A DNA stretch of 64,000 nt, taken from positions 1-64,000 of IMG/VR virus record IMGVR_UViG_3300047091_000002. One strand, given 5' to 3'. Each line of letters begins with the position of its first letter. Position 1 is the first letter of the stretch. Source of the DNA: a virus. The translations under genes were made by a program, and so were the position numbers. Shown here in pieces: positions 6,279 to 14,906 of the stretch. Under the pieces are notes generated by a model. That model was not told the DNA's origin. It searched no databases and worked only from the letters and a program-made list of their open reading frames with translations.

Positions 6279-7385
6279 ATGCGGGCATACAAATTCAAGA
6301 TTCGTAATCCATCTAGAAAAATAGTTCAAAAATTTGAATTCACCCTCGATATATGCCGCGAACTTTATAACGCCGCGCTTCAAGAAAGGCGCGATGCTTA
6401 CAGACAAGCGAGAAGTCATATCAATTACTATGACCAGTCTCGACAGTTGAAAGAGATTCGGTGTATACGAGAAGACTTCGCTTGTGTACACGCTCAGATT
6501 TCACAGGATGTTTTGCGAAGGGTAGATAAAACATTTAAAAGTTTCTTTTCGAGACTTAGAAAAAGTGGAAAATTTGGGTATCCACGATTTAAAAGCAGAC
6601 TTCGATTTAACTCCTTTACATATCCTCAACATGGATTTAGGCTTATAGATAATAAATTAACTCTCTCAAAAATAGGCTCCTGTCGCATTCATCTTAGTCG
6701 AGAAATGATGGGTAAAGTTAAGACCTGCACCATAAAGAAACAAGTGGATGGATGGTTTGTAATTTTTGTAGTAGAGGAAACCAGTTCTCCTTATTTCCCC
6801 AAGACTAGGAATTCAGCAGGTATTGATCTTGGAGTAGAAAATTTTGTAACACTTTCTACCGGCGAAGTGATAGAAAACCCGAAATTCTTTCATAGGGTTG
6901 AACGAGATTTAAAAATTCAGCAACGTAAGGTCAGTAAAAAGAAGTTGCATGGCTCTAATTGGAAGAAGGCAGTTATCCTACTTAGTAAAAAACACTTAAA
7001 AGTTCATAACCAACGTCGAGATTTCTTTCATAAGTTGAGCCTTCAATTAATCAAGGAATTTGATGAGATAGCAGTTGAGAATTTAAACATTGCCGGAATG
7101 GTTAGGAACCATCATCTAGCAAAAAGTATTAGTGATGTGAGTTGGGGTACATTCCTCCAAATACTTACCTTCAAGGCTGAAAGTGCCGGTAGGAAAGTCT
7201 GGAAAGTCCCCTCCCAATATACATCGCAAGATTGTAGCAAGTGTGGCAATAGAGTACGAAAATCTCTTTCCGAGCGAGAACATTCTTGTTTGAACTGCGG
7301 TTACGTTACTCATCGTGACCATAATGCTGCTCAAAACATACTGGCTCGGACAGCGCCAGTGGCGAGACTTAACGAGGTGATTTGA
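6279..7385 (+). mobile_element. tnpB: TnpB-like RNA-guided nuclease (IS200/IS605 OrfB), no TnpA
   Basis: 368 residues, full family length. N-terminal wedge/helix-turn-helix region (MRAYKFKIRNPS, LELYNAAL-type segment), then a RuvC nuclease split in the usual way: D183 in GIDLGVENF, E267 in AVENLNIAGM and D347 in HRDHNAAQNIL. A zinc ribbon lies between the last two (C319/C322 and C337/C340). All catalytic and zinc residues are present, so nuclease activity is plausible. TnpB proteins cut DNA guided by an RNA from the element's 3' end; CGCC-AGT-GGCG near 7352 could belong to it. No TnpA is nearby, so it may be domesticated or act like a homing nuclease. Confidence 0.9.
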
Positions 7386-7630
7386 TGACCCAAGAATTTT
7401 CAAAAATGGAAAGTGTCAAGGCGGGAATAGATTGGAACGAATTAGCTAGACAGGCATATACTACCTATTCTATATCAACTGGTAACAAAAACTTTTTGGG
7501 TAAACAAATGCCCTATTTCGATGATTTATCTGCTGAACAGATAGATACTTGGGGAATAGCTGCAAGAAGGGCAATATTTGTATATAAAGAACAGTTAGAG
7601 ATAATAGATATTAAGTCTAGGATGCCTTGA
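7385..7630 (+). CDS. Small conserved phage protein
   Basis: 81 residues. Start ATG 7385 overlaps the tnpB stop (TGATG) with a strong GAGGTG 5 bases upstream, located inside the last tnpB codons. WNELARQAYTTYSISTGNKNF, then MPYFDDLSAEQIDTWGIAARRAI resembles a common small phage protein with the pattern W-LA-AY...LP--I--AW-AAA. Function unknown. Confidence 0.7.
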   Translation: MTQEFSKMESVKAGIDWNELARQAYTTYSISTGNKNFLGKQMPYFDDLSAEQIDTWGIAARRAIFVYKEQLEIIDIKSRMP

Positions 7631-7679
7631 ATTTAATGTTAGCCAAATTGTTCCAAACTCGATCTCTCATAGGTGTAAT

Positions 7680-7775
7680 ATGGATACAATTCAATGGACG
7701 ATTTTAATTATTTGTTTCGTTACCGTTGTTGCATGCTTCTTCCTATGCCGCTTGCACACTGATATAGCAGAATGA
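7680..7775 (+). CDS. Micro membrane protein
   Basis: 31 codons with AGGTG 6 bases before the ATG. Residues 7-24 are a hydrophobic span (WTILIICFVTVVACFFLC). Unknown role, one of several tiny membrane proteins. Confidence 0.5.
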   Translation: MDTIQWTILIICFVTVVACFFLCRLHTDIAE

Positions 7776-7850
7776 CAGTCAAAACGCAATAAGAAAGCCT
7801 GAAAGCAAAAAAGCGACTTTAGGTGCAAAGCCAGTCTAGGATAACAAAAT
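7776..7850 (+). other. Short A-rich gap with an imperfect hairpin
   Basis: CCTGAAAG and CTTTAGG flank an A-rich loop and can pair with one bulge. GACT/AGTC could extend a second fold just downstream. No promoter or gene recognised. Confidence 0.25.
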
Positions 7851-7952
7851 ATGGAAAATATAAATAATTATCCCCAGGCAATTATTATAGTTGCTGTGGC
7901 ATTCTGTATAGCATGGATACTAACAACTCTACTCAAACAACTTACCGAATAA
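7851..7952 (+). CDS. Micro membrane protein
   Basis: 33 codons: a polar start, one hydrophobic span (AIIIVAVAFCIAWILTTLL) and a short tail. It overlaps the next gene by 40 bases, so either this or the start of the next gene could be misassigned. Weak SD. Confidence 0.4.
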   Translation: MENINNYPQAIIIVAVAFCIAWILTTLLKQLTE

Positions 7953-8116
7953 TTGCTCCTCATTTCTGTGCTGGTGTAATTATTAAAGGTGGAAGAGTTA
8001 TAAAAACGGCTCCGATTCTTAAATATATGTATAACTGGAGCTTATTTGATATTCAATCGTATTGCGATAAGAAGAATTGGAAAATGGAGATACTAAATGA
8101 CATGTACAAGTTGTAA
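7913..8116 (+). CDS. Conserved small phage protein (FCAGVI / APILKYM motif)
   Basis: 67 residues. The order HFCAGVIIKGGRVIKTAPILKYM, then WSLFDIQSYCDKKNWKMEIL is a recurrent pattern in many unrelated phages, usually annotated hypothetical. Probably a small alpha/beta fold. Start inside the preceding micro-ORF. Confidence 0.65.
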   Translation: MDTNNSTQTTYRIIAPHFCAGVIIKGGRVIKTAPILKYMYNWSLFDIQSYCDKKNWKMEILNDMYKL

Positions 8117-8257
8117 GGTTGGAGAATCTTTTTTTCTCTAATAGAAACTAATGACGATTATCAAGATGGTTATGTAGAATGTAATAATTGTGGGGAACAG
8201 GTAGCATCATTCGATTTTAGAGTTTTTTTAGATTTTGAAGATCCGAGAATAGATTAG
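8097..8257 (+). CDS. Zinc-ribbon protein split by a -1 frameshift at a T7 heptamer
   Basis: ATG 8097 reads MTCTSCKVGESFF and then stops at TAA 8139-8141. The -1 frame continues SLIETNDDYQDG, then VECNNCGEQ to TAG 8255-8257. Joined, the product is 53 residues with CTSC and CNNC pairs spaced as in a zinc ribbon. The switch point is T TTT TTT (8129-8135), a perfect slippery heptamer in exactly the right phase, with the zero-frame stop two codons later. Programmed frameshifting fits; a homopolymer sequencing error or a decayed gene fits too. Confidence 0.55.
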
Positions 8258-8267
8258 CATTTTTCTC

Positions 8268-8296
8268 TTGACAAAACTCGTACCATCTGTTAAAAT
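8268..8296 (+). promoter_or_regulatory. Strong sigma-70-type promoter, leaderless transcript
   Basis: TTGACA (8268-8273), 17 bp, TAAAAT (8291-8296) with TGT directly before it (extended -10). ATG 8304 follows after 7 bases, so the message should start at or next to the ATG. The -35 box is perfect consensus. Confidence 0.85.
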
Positions 8297-8303
8297 ATAA
8301 AGA

Positions 8304-8924
8304 ATGGATGATTTAATTATAATATCTCGACAAGAAACAGCTACAGAATGCCATGAAAAAGCTATAGTAGCTGCCGATAATATAACATCTTCTGTTCATG
8401 CTATTAGAACTTATTGGCTTGAACTAGCAGAAGCCCTTGCTCCAATATATGAAAATGAATATTGGCACGAACTAGGTTTTAATTCTTGGGGAGCCTATAT
8501 AAAAGCGATAGGAATGCGAGTTACTACTGCTATGAATTCAGTTCGTCCTTATATAGAATTGATGAAGGCTAATATTAGTCCTCGCCTTTTAGAAGAAGTA
8601 CCTCAGAATCGCGCTGTAGAGCTTGCTGTGGTGGCAAAAGCCTCTGGAGGTAAGTTAGAGCCTTCTTTGATAGAAAAAGCCAAGGATACGGGTTCTAGGC
8701 TCAAGGCGCAGGCTTTTAGAGAAGCTATAGAAGTAGAAAAGGATAAATACGGAATAGAAAACTTCCGTACTATCAAATTAACCGTTCCTAAATCTCTTTA
8801 TGAAATGTGGTCGGCAATGGTAAATCATTTTGCTGGAAAGACAGAACCAACACCCGCAGATATGACCCATTTATTTGAAATTTGTTTAAGTGCAGCAACA
8901 CCGGAGGTTTACGGAGAGGGATAA
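8304..8924 (+). CDS. Helical protein, possible DNA-binding regulator or replication factor
   Basis: 206 residues and leaderless. The central WLELAEALAPIYENEYWHELGFNSW-type segment, followed by AYIKAIGM and a helix-turn-helix-like stretch, resembles the start of DUF3102/KfrA-like phage proteins, but identification is weak. The rest is alanine-rich and helical with a LTVPKSLYEMWSAMV segment like ribbon-helix-helix proteins. Head of an operon that leads to the DNA polymerase, so a replication or control role is inferred. Confidence 0.6.
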   Translation: MDDLIIISRQETATECHEKAIVAADNITSSVHAIRTYWLELAEALAPIYENEYWHELGFNSWGAYIKAIGMRVTTAMNSVRPYIELMKANISPRLLEEVPQNRAVELAVVAKASGGKLEPSLIEKAKDTGSRLKAQAFREAIEVEKDKYGIENFRTIKLTVPKSLYEMWSAMVNHFAGKTEPTPADMTHLFEICLSAATPEVYGEG

Positions 8925-9164
8925 ATGAAAACAATTCGTACGATTGCAATCTTACTAATTTTTATTTTTGTAGGTATTATTATTATTTGGATAGGCAATT
9001 CTGCTAATGTTGCCCCAGGACAGCAAATTGTAACTCTTACTATCAAAGGAATTACTGCTAATCCTATTACAGCCAAACAATTTATTGGGGATTCAATAAA
9101 AATTATCGATCCAAATAATTTTGATCATATTATTTGTGAAATAAAAATTGATAAGGTAGAATAA
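8925..9164 (+). CDS. Membrane-anchored small protein
   Basis: 79 residues, start abutting the upstream stop. Residues 5-25 are a hydrophobic signal-anchor (TIAILLIFIFVGIIIIWIG), followed by a soluble beta-rich tail. No Cys lipobox. Function unknown. Confidence 0.65.
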   Translation: MKTIRTIAILLIFIFVGIIIIWIGNSANVAPGQQIVTLTIKGITANPITAKQFIGDSIKIIDPNNFDHIICEIKIDKVE

Positions 9165-9203
9165 ATATATAATAAGTATAACACTAAAGGTTTATGGAAA
9201 ATA

Positions 9204-9506
9204 ATGATTGAATATTTTGTAAAATATAAAACTGATAATGGTGTGGGTTACTTTTCTGACACGGTTCGATCTGCTATCGACGTTCTTGATTTACTATCTC
9301 CGCAAAAATTAAAAAATTGCTCAAATGTTGTTCTTATGCAAAGAGAAGTTATAGAAAAACCTATAACAGGGGAACAACTAAGTGCTTTATTTTATGAACT
9401 TTATGCAAAACTAGCGATGTGTAAAGAAGAATTATTGAAACTTACGGCAGAATATCATATTCTAAAGGAATCATTGATGCCAGCAAAAGCTATGGAGAAT
9501 AAATAA
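9204..9506 (+). CDS. Unknown protein
   Basis: 100 residues; the last 50 are helical and could form a coiled coil. AAAGG lies somewhat far (about 13 bases) upstream. Abuts the next gene. Confidence 0.65.
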   Translation: MIEYFVKYKTDNGVGYFSDTVRSAIDVLDLLSPQKLKNCSNVVLMQREVIEKPITGEQLSALFYELYAKLAMCKEELLKLTAEYHILKESLMPAKAMENK

Positions 9507-9749
9507 ATGGTTGAATTAGGAAAGAAATATAAGGATAAGATTACTCAATTTGAAGGTATTTGTACTGGATATGTTAAATATATATCCGGCTGTAATCAAG
9601 CATTACTTGTACCAAAAGTACTAAAGGATGGTTCACTACCCGAACCTGTGTGGTTTGATGAACAGAGATTGAAAAAAATATCTGATGTTAAAATTAAATT
9701 AGATAATTCAAAAAGTCCCGGATTTGATAAACAAGCACCTATAAGGTAA
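9507..9749 (+). CDS. Conserved small phage protein (GKKYKDK...GYV motif)
   Basis: 80 residues. LGKKYKDKITQFEGICTGYV, then SGCNQALLVPK, then EPVWFDEQRLKKI is a widespread small phage family, probably a short SH3/KOW-like beta barrel. Function unknown. Start abuts the upstream stop. Confidence 0.7.
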   Translation: MVELGKKYKDKITQFEGICTGYVKYISGCNQALLVPKVLKDGSLPEPVWFDEQRLKKISDVKIKLDNSKSPGFDKQAPIR

Positions 9750-9751
9750 TT

Positions 9752-9988
9752 ATGGCAGAAGAAAAGATACTAGAACTACTTGATGCAGCAATTGTACAGT
9801 TAAATTCTTTAGGAAAACAGGTGGAAGTAGGCGATTATTTTGAGTATAAGGTCGGTATACGAGTATTTCGAGTTATTGTAGAAGGTGCTAAAGATCAAGC
9901 GCATCTACTAATTGCGGAACGAGATTCTTTAGTTGAACGAGAAGAATTTTTGGAAAAGCAAATTATTGATAGTAGACGATGTACCTGA
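9752..9988 (+). CDS. Unknown helical protein
   Basis: 78 residues, acidic, helical at both ends; starts 2 bases after the preceding stop. No family recognised. Confidence 0.6.
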   Translation: MAEEKILELLDAAIVQLNSLGKQVEVGDYFEYKVGIRVFRVIVEGAKDQAHLLIAERDSLVEREEFLEKQIIDSRRCT

Positions 9989-10016
9989 AATTATTTTAGT
10001 TATTGAATAAGGGTTT

Positions 10017-10295
10017 ATGGAACAACAGATAAAAACTTGTACTAATTGTGATCACTGTATGGTCACATTAAGAATAAATAAAACTCCAGAAGATCTTCTT
10101 AAGGAGGAACCTGGTCCTCTCTCTCTATTCGGAGAGTTAGATTCTAAGATAAAGAAAGTGTATTGCAGAGTCGGTTTATGGACAAATAATTACGGAGGTT
10201 CATTCGATTTTCCTTCTCTAAAGGTATTAAATGCAACCCGTGTAGCCGAAAAATACGCAAAAGATTGTCCTTTATATTCTCCAGAGGAGAAGTAA
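10017..10295 (+). CDS. Cys-containing protein, possible metal binder
   Basis: 92 residues with CTNCDHC near residues 8-14, a single C near 52 and CPLY near the end. The spacing could hold zinc or an iron-sulfur cluster. Directly precedes the DNA polymerase (stop abuts its start). Function unknown. Confidence 0.65.
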   Translation: MEQQIKTCTNCDHCMVTLRINKTPEDLLKEEPGPLSLFGELDSKIKKVYCRVGLWTNNYGGSFDFPSLKVLNATRVAEKYAKDCPLYSPEEK

Positions 10296-12230
10296 ATGTC
10301 GTTTGAACGGTTTATTATCCAGCCATCTTGGGTTAATAGAGTTACAGAACGGATAAGTAATGCTGATATAGTTGGAATAGATTTAGAAACTTATCCGAAG
10401 CCCTCATTTAAGAATCATTCTAAGGGTGGATTAGATCCTTATCTAAGCGAGATTCGCAGTATTACTTTAGCTATTGCCGGATATTCTTTCTTTATAGATT
10501 TGCAAAAGATCAGAGATATTGAACCTCTATTAAAGGCTTTTCGAGACCGGAAGATAACGTATGTTAGTCACAATCAACGTTTTGAAGTTTCTCATCTACT
10601 AAATAAATACGATACTTTCTTTGAAAGAGGTTTTTGTACTTTTTTAGCTTCGCAAATGTTAACACCTGTATATACTTATGCAAAACATTCATTAGAAGCC
10701 TGCGTTGATAAATGGTTGGGTATAAAACTGGATAAAACATCCCAGAAATCTGACTGGTCTGGAGAATTAAGTCAGGAACAAATAGATTATGCCTTTACTG
10801 ATGCGGAGATTCTTCTACCACTATATGATAAATTTCACGGATTATTAGATCGGGCAGGAATGATGAAGGCTGCCCAAATCGAGTTCGATTGCATACTAGC
10901 TATTGCAGATATGGAACTTACGGGAGTTTGCAGAGATTTAGATATGATAAAAGAACTTGATGCTGTTTTAAATACGCGAATAAATATTCTTAAAGAATAC
11001 CTTCAATATGAATTCCCTAAATCTCTTTTAGGGAAACAACAGAGGAGTTTTCTCTTAGATGATCCTATCAATATTGATTCTCCGTTGCAGTTGAAAAAAG
11101 CGTTCAAAGAAAAAACTGGAATAAGTCTCGAAATTCCTGATGAATACGATAATTCAGGAAAGAAAAAAAAGAAGCCGGGGCTATCTTCTGTAATAGTAAA
11201 ACATAGACACCTATATCCTAAATTAATTGATGCTATTATAGACTATGGCTCATTATCTCATATGAAAGCAAGTTTTGCAGAACCACTTCTTTCGGATGAA
11301 CATATCCATCCTGTATCTGGTAGAATTCATCCCGATTATATGCAATTAGGACAACAGACAGGCAGATGCGCTATGAAGAATCCTAATTTTAACTTTCCTG
11401 CTCCCTATAAGTTCGGACCTGCCGTAAAAGCATCTGATCCTATTTTTGGTCCTAACTATTACTACCCAAAGAGTTTTCGTAATACTATAATTCCGCAAGA
11501 AGGGAATTTATATTCCATAGTAGATTTTGCTAATAGTCAACTGAGAATAATAGCAGATACGCCTTTTGCTAATGAAAAGGCGTTGCAGGAAGAATTCGCT
11601 CTTTCTACGGGTGCTGATCCTTATAGCAGAATCGGAGCAATTGGAATGACTCTACGAGACGGCAGAGAATGGACAAAGCAAGAAATTAAGGCAAGTGGTA
11701 TCAGGCAAAAATACAAAACTTTAACATTAGCCTTAGCTTTTATCTGTTCTGCAAAAAGATTTCAAAGTCAGCAATTGGATGATACTCGCATCGAACCACC
11801 CCTAGATCAATGCGAACAGGAAATCGCTAATTTTTATCAAGCACTTCCGGGGATGAAGAAGTGGCAAAGGGACTTTCCTCCAATTGTTAGGGAACAAGGC
11901 TATGTCCGTACTAAAGCAGGAAGAAAGATATTTATACCACCTGAATACTGCACTGCAAATAGAGCAGTAAATTTTGGAGTAGTCGGTACTGAATGTGACG
12001 GAGCAAAATTAGCTCTAGGAAGATTTTCAAGAGAATTAAGAAAAAAGAATTACGCATCACGACCTGTACTATTTCTATACGATGAAATTATAGCCGATAC
12101 TCCCTCTTCCGAGATAGATGATATAAGAATATTACAGGAAAAAATAATGCTTGATTCCATGCAAGAACAACTGGTAGATGTTCCAGCAGGTGTAGATGGA
12201 CATATGGGAGACTCTTGGGCAAGTAAATAA
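10296..12230 (+). CDS. polA: Family A DNA polymerase with 3'-5' exonuclease domain, divergent active site
   Basis: 644 residues: exonuclease domain, then polymerase domain; no 5' nuclease. Exo I is D29/E31 (GIDLETY), Exo II HNQRFE (N93; E97 where Asp is usual), Exo III Y165-D169. TGRCAMKNPNFNFP marks the start of the polymerase core. Motif A reads D410-FANSQLR: the catalytic Asp is kept but the usual Glu of DYSQIELR is Gln. Motif B reads R470-QKYK474-TLTLALAF, keeping Arg and Lys but changing the usual Phe and Tyr to Leu and Phe. Motif C is Y595-D-E rather than HDE. Probably active, the phage replicase. Confidence 0.93.
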   Translation: MSFERFIIQPSWVNRVTERISNADIVGIDLETYPKPSFKNHSKGGLDPYLSEIRSITLAIAGYSFFIDLQKIRDIEPLLKAFRDRKITYVSHNQRFEVSHLLNKYDTFFERGFCTFLASQMLTPVYTYAKHSLEACVDKWLGIKLDKTSQKSDWSGELSQEQIDYAFTDAEILLPLYDKFHGLLDRAGMMKAAQIEFDCILAIADMELTGVCRDLDMIKELDAVLNTRINILKEYLQYEFPKSLLGKQQRSFLLDDPINIDSPLQLKKAFKEKTGISLEIPDEYDNSGKKKKKPGLSSVIVKHRHLYPKLIDAIIDYGSLSHMKASFAEPLLSDEHIHPVSGRIHPDYMQLGQQTGRCAMKNPNFNFPAPYKFGPAVKASDPIFGPNYYYPKSFRNTIIPQEGNLYSIVDFANSQLRIIADTPFANEKALQEEFALSTGADPYSRIGAIGMTLRDGREWTKQEIKASGIRQKYKTLTLALAFICSAKRFQSQQLDDTRIEPPLDQCEQEIANFYQALPGMKKWQRDFPPIVREQGYVRTKAGRKIFIPPEYCTANRAVNFGVVGTECDGAKLALGRFSRELRKKNYASRPVLFLYDEIIADTPSSEIDDIRILQEKIMLDSMQEQLVDVPAGVDGHMGDSWASK

Positions 12231-12244
12231 ATTCAAATTCCTTT

Positions 12245-12460
12245 ATGAAATATACAATTAGAAATTGTAATCAAATATGGACTGTAGATGCAGAAGATAA
12301 AGATTCTGCAATTAAGCAGGCTTTTAAACAAGAACCACCTAAAAATGTAGGGCTATTAGTAGAAATTAAAGAGGGAGAAAATCCTACAGATAATGATATA
12401 TATTTAATATCGGGCCATGATGCGCTAGAGATAGCAGAAATTTCTGTATTGAGAGGTTAA
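12245..12460 (+). CDS. Unknown small protein
   Basis: 71 residues. Begins like a small alpha/beta domain (MKYTIRNCNQIWTVDAEDKDSAI). Weak SD. Follows the polymerase by 14 bases. Confidence 0.65.
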   Translation: MKYTIRNCNQIWTVDAEDKDSAIKQAFKQEPPKNVGLLVEIKEGENPTDNDIYLISGHDALEIAEISVLRG

Positions 12461-12461
12461 T

Positions 12462-12962
12462 ATGATAATAGAAGAAAAAGATTTTGATGCTTCGGAAAAT
12501 ATTTTACCTGTCTATCTTGGAGATGACAAACCATCATACGTAAATAAAATTAGGACTAATTTTATTAATCCAGAGTCGGAAGAGATTATTCCAAGGGTTC
12601 CGCATAAAAACGATATAGAGTTAGTAAAATCTGACCTTTCATATAAAGGACTTAGTTATAAAAGTCAAGAACTTCTGCATACTTTAGCGGAATTGGGCGC
12701 AGGTCAAACAGAGTTCTCTTTAACATTTACCCATCTTTATGATAAGATAAAAACTTCTAGTAAGCACAAAAGCTTAAAGAAGCAATTTGAATACGTTTTA
12801 AACGCATTTACTAGATTGTTCTTAGAGCAATTAAGGTCGGGTACTACGTATTTAGTAGCAGAATTTGGTGAAGGTATGAATATTAAAATTAAATTACCAT
12901 TTCTATCCGTAACAACTAAAATAGTTGAAGAAACAAACTCTTTAAATGTGAATCCTGAATGA
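12462..12962 (+). CDS. Unknown protein
   Basis: 166 residues, acidic N-terminus, helical middle with several Lys-rich turns. Stop overlaps the next ATG (ATGA). Lies between the polymerase and the exonuclease, so possibly linked to replication. No family recognised. Confidence 0.65.
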   Translation: MIIEEKDFDASENILPVYLGDDKPSYVNKIRTNFINPESEEIIPRVPHKNDIELVKSDLSYKGLSYKSQELLHTLAELGAGQTEFSLTFTHLYDKIKTSSKHKSLKKQFEYVLNAFTRLFLEQLRSGTTYLVAEFGEGMNIKIKLPFLSVTTKIVEETNSLNVNPE

Positions 12963-13438
12963 TAATAACTTTATTCTCTCAACCACTTGTTCAAACTGAT
13001 GTTGCAGTTGTTACTCATCATTTAGTAAGTAAATACGGATTCATAAAAGAATCTTTTATGGCTCCCTATTATGCGTTTAAGGCTGCGTTAGATTCCGTTG
13101 ATCCTGTCGGATATAAACTAGAAGTATCTCCTACGTTCTGGGAACAAGCTTTAGAGATTAGACTTCAACCTCACATTCATTATGGAAATGATGTGGTAAT
13201 TGTTGATGGGCAGGAATCCCCTACCTTTTTCCAGACTACAGAATTTTGTGAATCTGCAATAAATTTTGATGTGGAAATTCGCCGGGAAATAAATACTAGA
13301 AATTTTGTAGTAGATTATCTTCTGGTAAACAATGGAACATTACCAGATTTTCTAGACAAAATAGATAAGATGGTAGTTGCATTAGCAGAATGCGCTGGAA
13401 CAGTTAGTACAAAACTCAGAAGCGGCATATCATCATGA
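12959..13438 (+). CDS. Unknown protein
   Basis: 159 residues, globular composition, two Cys. Coupled at both ends by ATGA-type overlaps (12959-12962 and 13435-13438). No motif recognised. Confidence 0.65.
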   Translation: MIITLFSQPLVQTDVAVVTHHLVSKYGFIKESFMAPYYAFKAALDSVDPVGYKLEVSPTFWEQALEIRLQPHIHYGNDVVIVDGQESPTFFQTTEFCESAINFDVEIRREINTRNFVVDYLLVNNGTLPDFLDKIDKMVVALAECAGTVSTKLRSGISS

Positions 13439-13644
13439 AGGGAAAACTTGATTCCTATAAACCCTGTGACTGTGGAGATGACTGCGATTATGCAAAAGAT
13501 AACGAACCTTGTTGGGGAGAGGTTCATGTTGTGCAAGAAATAACTTGGGAAGATGGTTGGGATTACGAACATGCTTGCGAAGGACATTCAAATTGTTGTT
13601 TTTTCGGTTCTTATATTTACTATGATTTTTTAAACATTTTATGA
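13435..13644 (+). CDS. Cys/acidic small protein
   Basis: 69 residues. CDCGDDCDYAKDNEPCWGEV, then HACEGHSNCC: eight Cys and a CEGH motif seen in other small phage proteins near replication genes. Probably binds a metal. Overlaps the next gene by 4 bases. Confidence 0.65.
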   Translation: MKGKLDSYKPCDCGDDCDYAKDNEPCWGEVHVVQEITWEDGWDYEHACEGHSNCCFFGSYIYYDFLNIL

Positions 13645-14495
13645 ATTATGACCCAAATACTAATTTACCAGAAGCCCTTTATCATGCTCTCATAGATAAT
13701 GAATATTCCAGAGGAGAATCTAAATATTCTGCGACAGATCTAATTAGTCCTCCACAAATAGTACAATTAACTAGGAGACATTCAGATGAGATTACGATTA
13801 ATCCGACTTCTAATTTTCACTCTATGTTGGGTTCTGCTATCCATGACTTGTTGGATAGAAAAAGTAAGCAGTTAAATCTTCCCCATGAAATAGCGGAACA
13901 AAGGTTAATCCAAGAAGTATTGGGAATTCCTATATCAGGAGAACCTGATGTATTTTGCACCCTCGAAGATGGTCAAATAGATGATTATAAGCTGGTAAAA
14001 GTAGATGCTCTTTATTTCTTTCCTAAAGTAGAGCATGAACAACAATTAAATATCTACAGCTTTTTTCGCAGAATGAATGGTGATAAGGTATCTAGATTAA
14101 GAATTATAGCATTGCTTAAAGATTGGTCTGAGGTAAAAGTAGGGACTAAAAAAGAATACCCGTCAGAACCTATTAAGATATATAATATTCCTCTCTGGTC
14201 AGAAGAACAAGCAATTCAATTCATAGAAGAAAGAATTAAAATTCATGAAGCGGCAGAACTACTTCCTGACGATCAATTATTTGAATGCACTGATGAAGAA
14301 CGTTGGAGAAAGTGGCTGGTAAGAGAAAAAGGAACCTCCAAAATAAAGAAGTTCTCTTCTAGAAAATTAGCCGCCGAATTTATTGACGCAAATCCTGATA
14401 AAAAGTACATTATGAAACCGGATATAGCATTGCGTTGCAGTATATATTGCAGGGTTTCAAAATATTGCCAGCAACTTAAACGAGAGGTACAATAA
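13641..14495 (+). CDS. PD-(D/E)XK exonuclease, Cas4/RecB-like
   Basis: 284 residues. GSAIHDLLDRK (His of motif I), ISGEPDVF (GxxD, first metal-binding Asp), then DDYKLVK (the D-x-K pair) and HEQQLNIYSFF (QxxxY helix) match the RecB/Cas4 nuclease family. Near the C-terminus the Cys set RCSIYCRVSKYC could hold an iron-sulfur cluster as in Cas4/AddB-type nucleases. Such phage enzymes resect DNA ends and partner with annealing proteins such as the Rad52-like one here. Confidence 0.82.
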   Translation: MNYDPNTNLPEALYHALIDNEYSRGESKYSATDLISPPQIVQLTRRHSDEITINPTSNFHSMLGSAIHDLLDRKSKQLNLPHEIAEQRLIQEVLGIPISGEPDVFCTLEDGQIDDYKLVKVDALYFFPKVEHEQQLNIYSFFRRMNGDKVSRLRIIALLKDWSEVKVGTKKEYPSEPIKIYNIPLWSEEQAIQFIEERIKIHEAAELLPDDQLFECTDEERWRKWLVREKGTSKIKKFSSRKLAAEFIDANPDKKYIMKPDIALRCSIYCRVSKYCQQLKREVQ

Positions 14496-14499
14496 AGTA

Positions 14500-14751
14500 A
14501 TGGATGAACTAGAGATGTGGAAATATGCAATGGAACAGGGACGTATTGCTGGCGATGCGAGGATGCAATCTGAGAAACGAGATAAATGGAATCCATTAGA
14601 TTTTGCAGAAGCGATGAACATTACGGAAAAAACAATGGATCAGTTTATGAATCAGTTTGCAGGCCCATTTCTGTGTCAATATTCATCTGAATATAAAAAT
14701 GGACAAATTGTAATAATTGCTGGAGATAATGTGATGAATGGAGTAATCTAA
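14500..14751 (+). CDS. Unknown small protein
   Basis: 83 residues, helical N-terminal half rich in Met. TAATG overlap with the next gene. No family recognised. Confidence 0.6.
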   Translation: MDELEMWKYAMEQGRIAGDARMQSEKRDKWNPLDFAEAMNITEKTMDQFMNQFAGPFLCQYSSEYKNGQIVIIAGDNVMNGVI

Positions 14752-14906
14752 TGGGTATTCAAAACAAACATATACTAGAATGTGATGGTTATAATTGTCA
14801 AGGTAGTAGGTACGACCCTTACTTTTGCGGGACATCGGAGTACGAGAAGGATATTTTTTATTTACAGCAAGTAATTTATCAAGATAAAGAAAACAATAAT
14901 GGATGA
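14751..14906 (+). CDS. Small Cys-containing protein
   Basis: 51 codons, coupled by TAATG. Three spaced Cys (CDGYNC, then FC) and a helical C-terminus. Overlaps the next start by 8 bases. Confidence 0.5.
   Translation: MGIQNKHILECDGYNCQGSRYDPYFCGTSEYEKDIFYLQQVIYQDKENNNG

Noticed and set aside
9148-9173. Promoter TTGATA ... TATAAT before the gene at 9204
   Set aside because: The spacing is only 14 bp, outside the usual range, and the -10 box lies 30 bases from the ATG unlike the recurring design.
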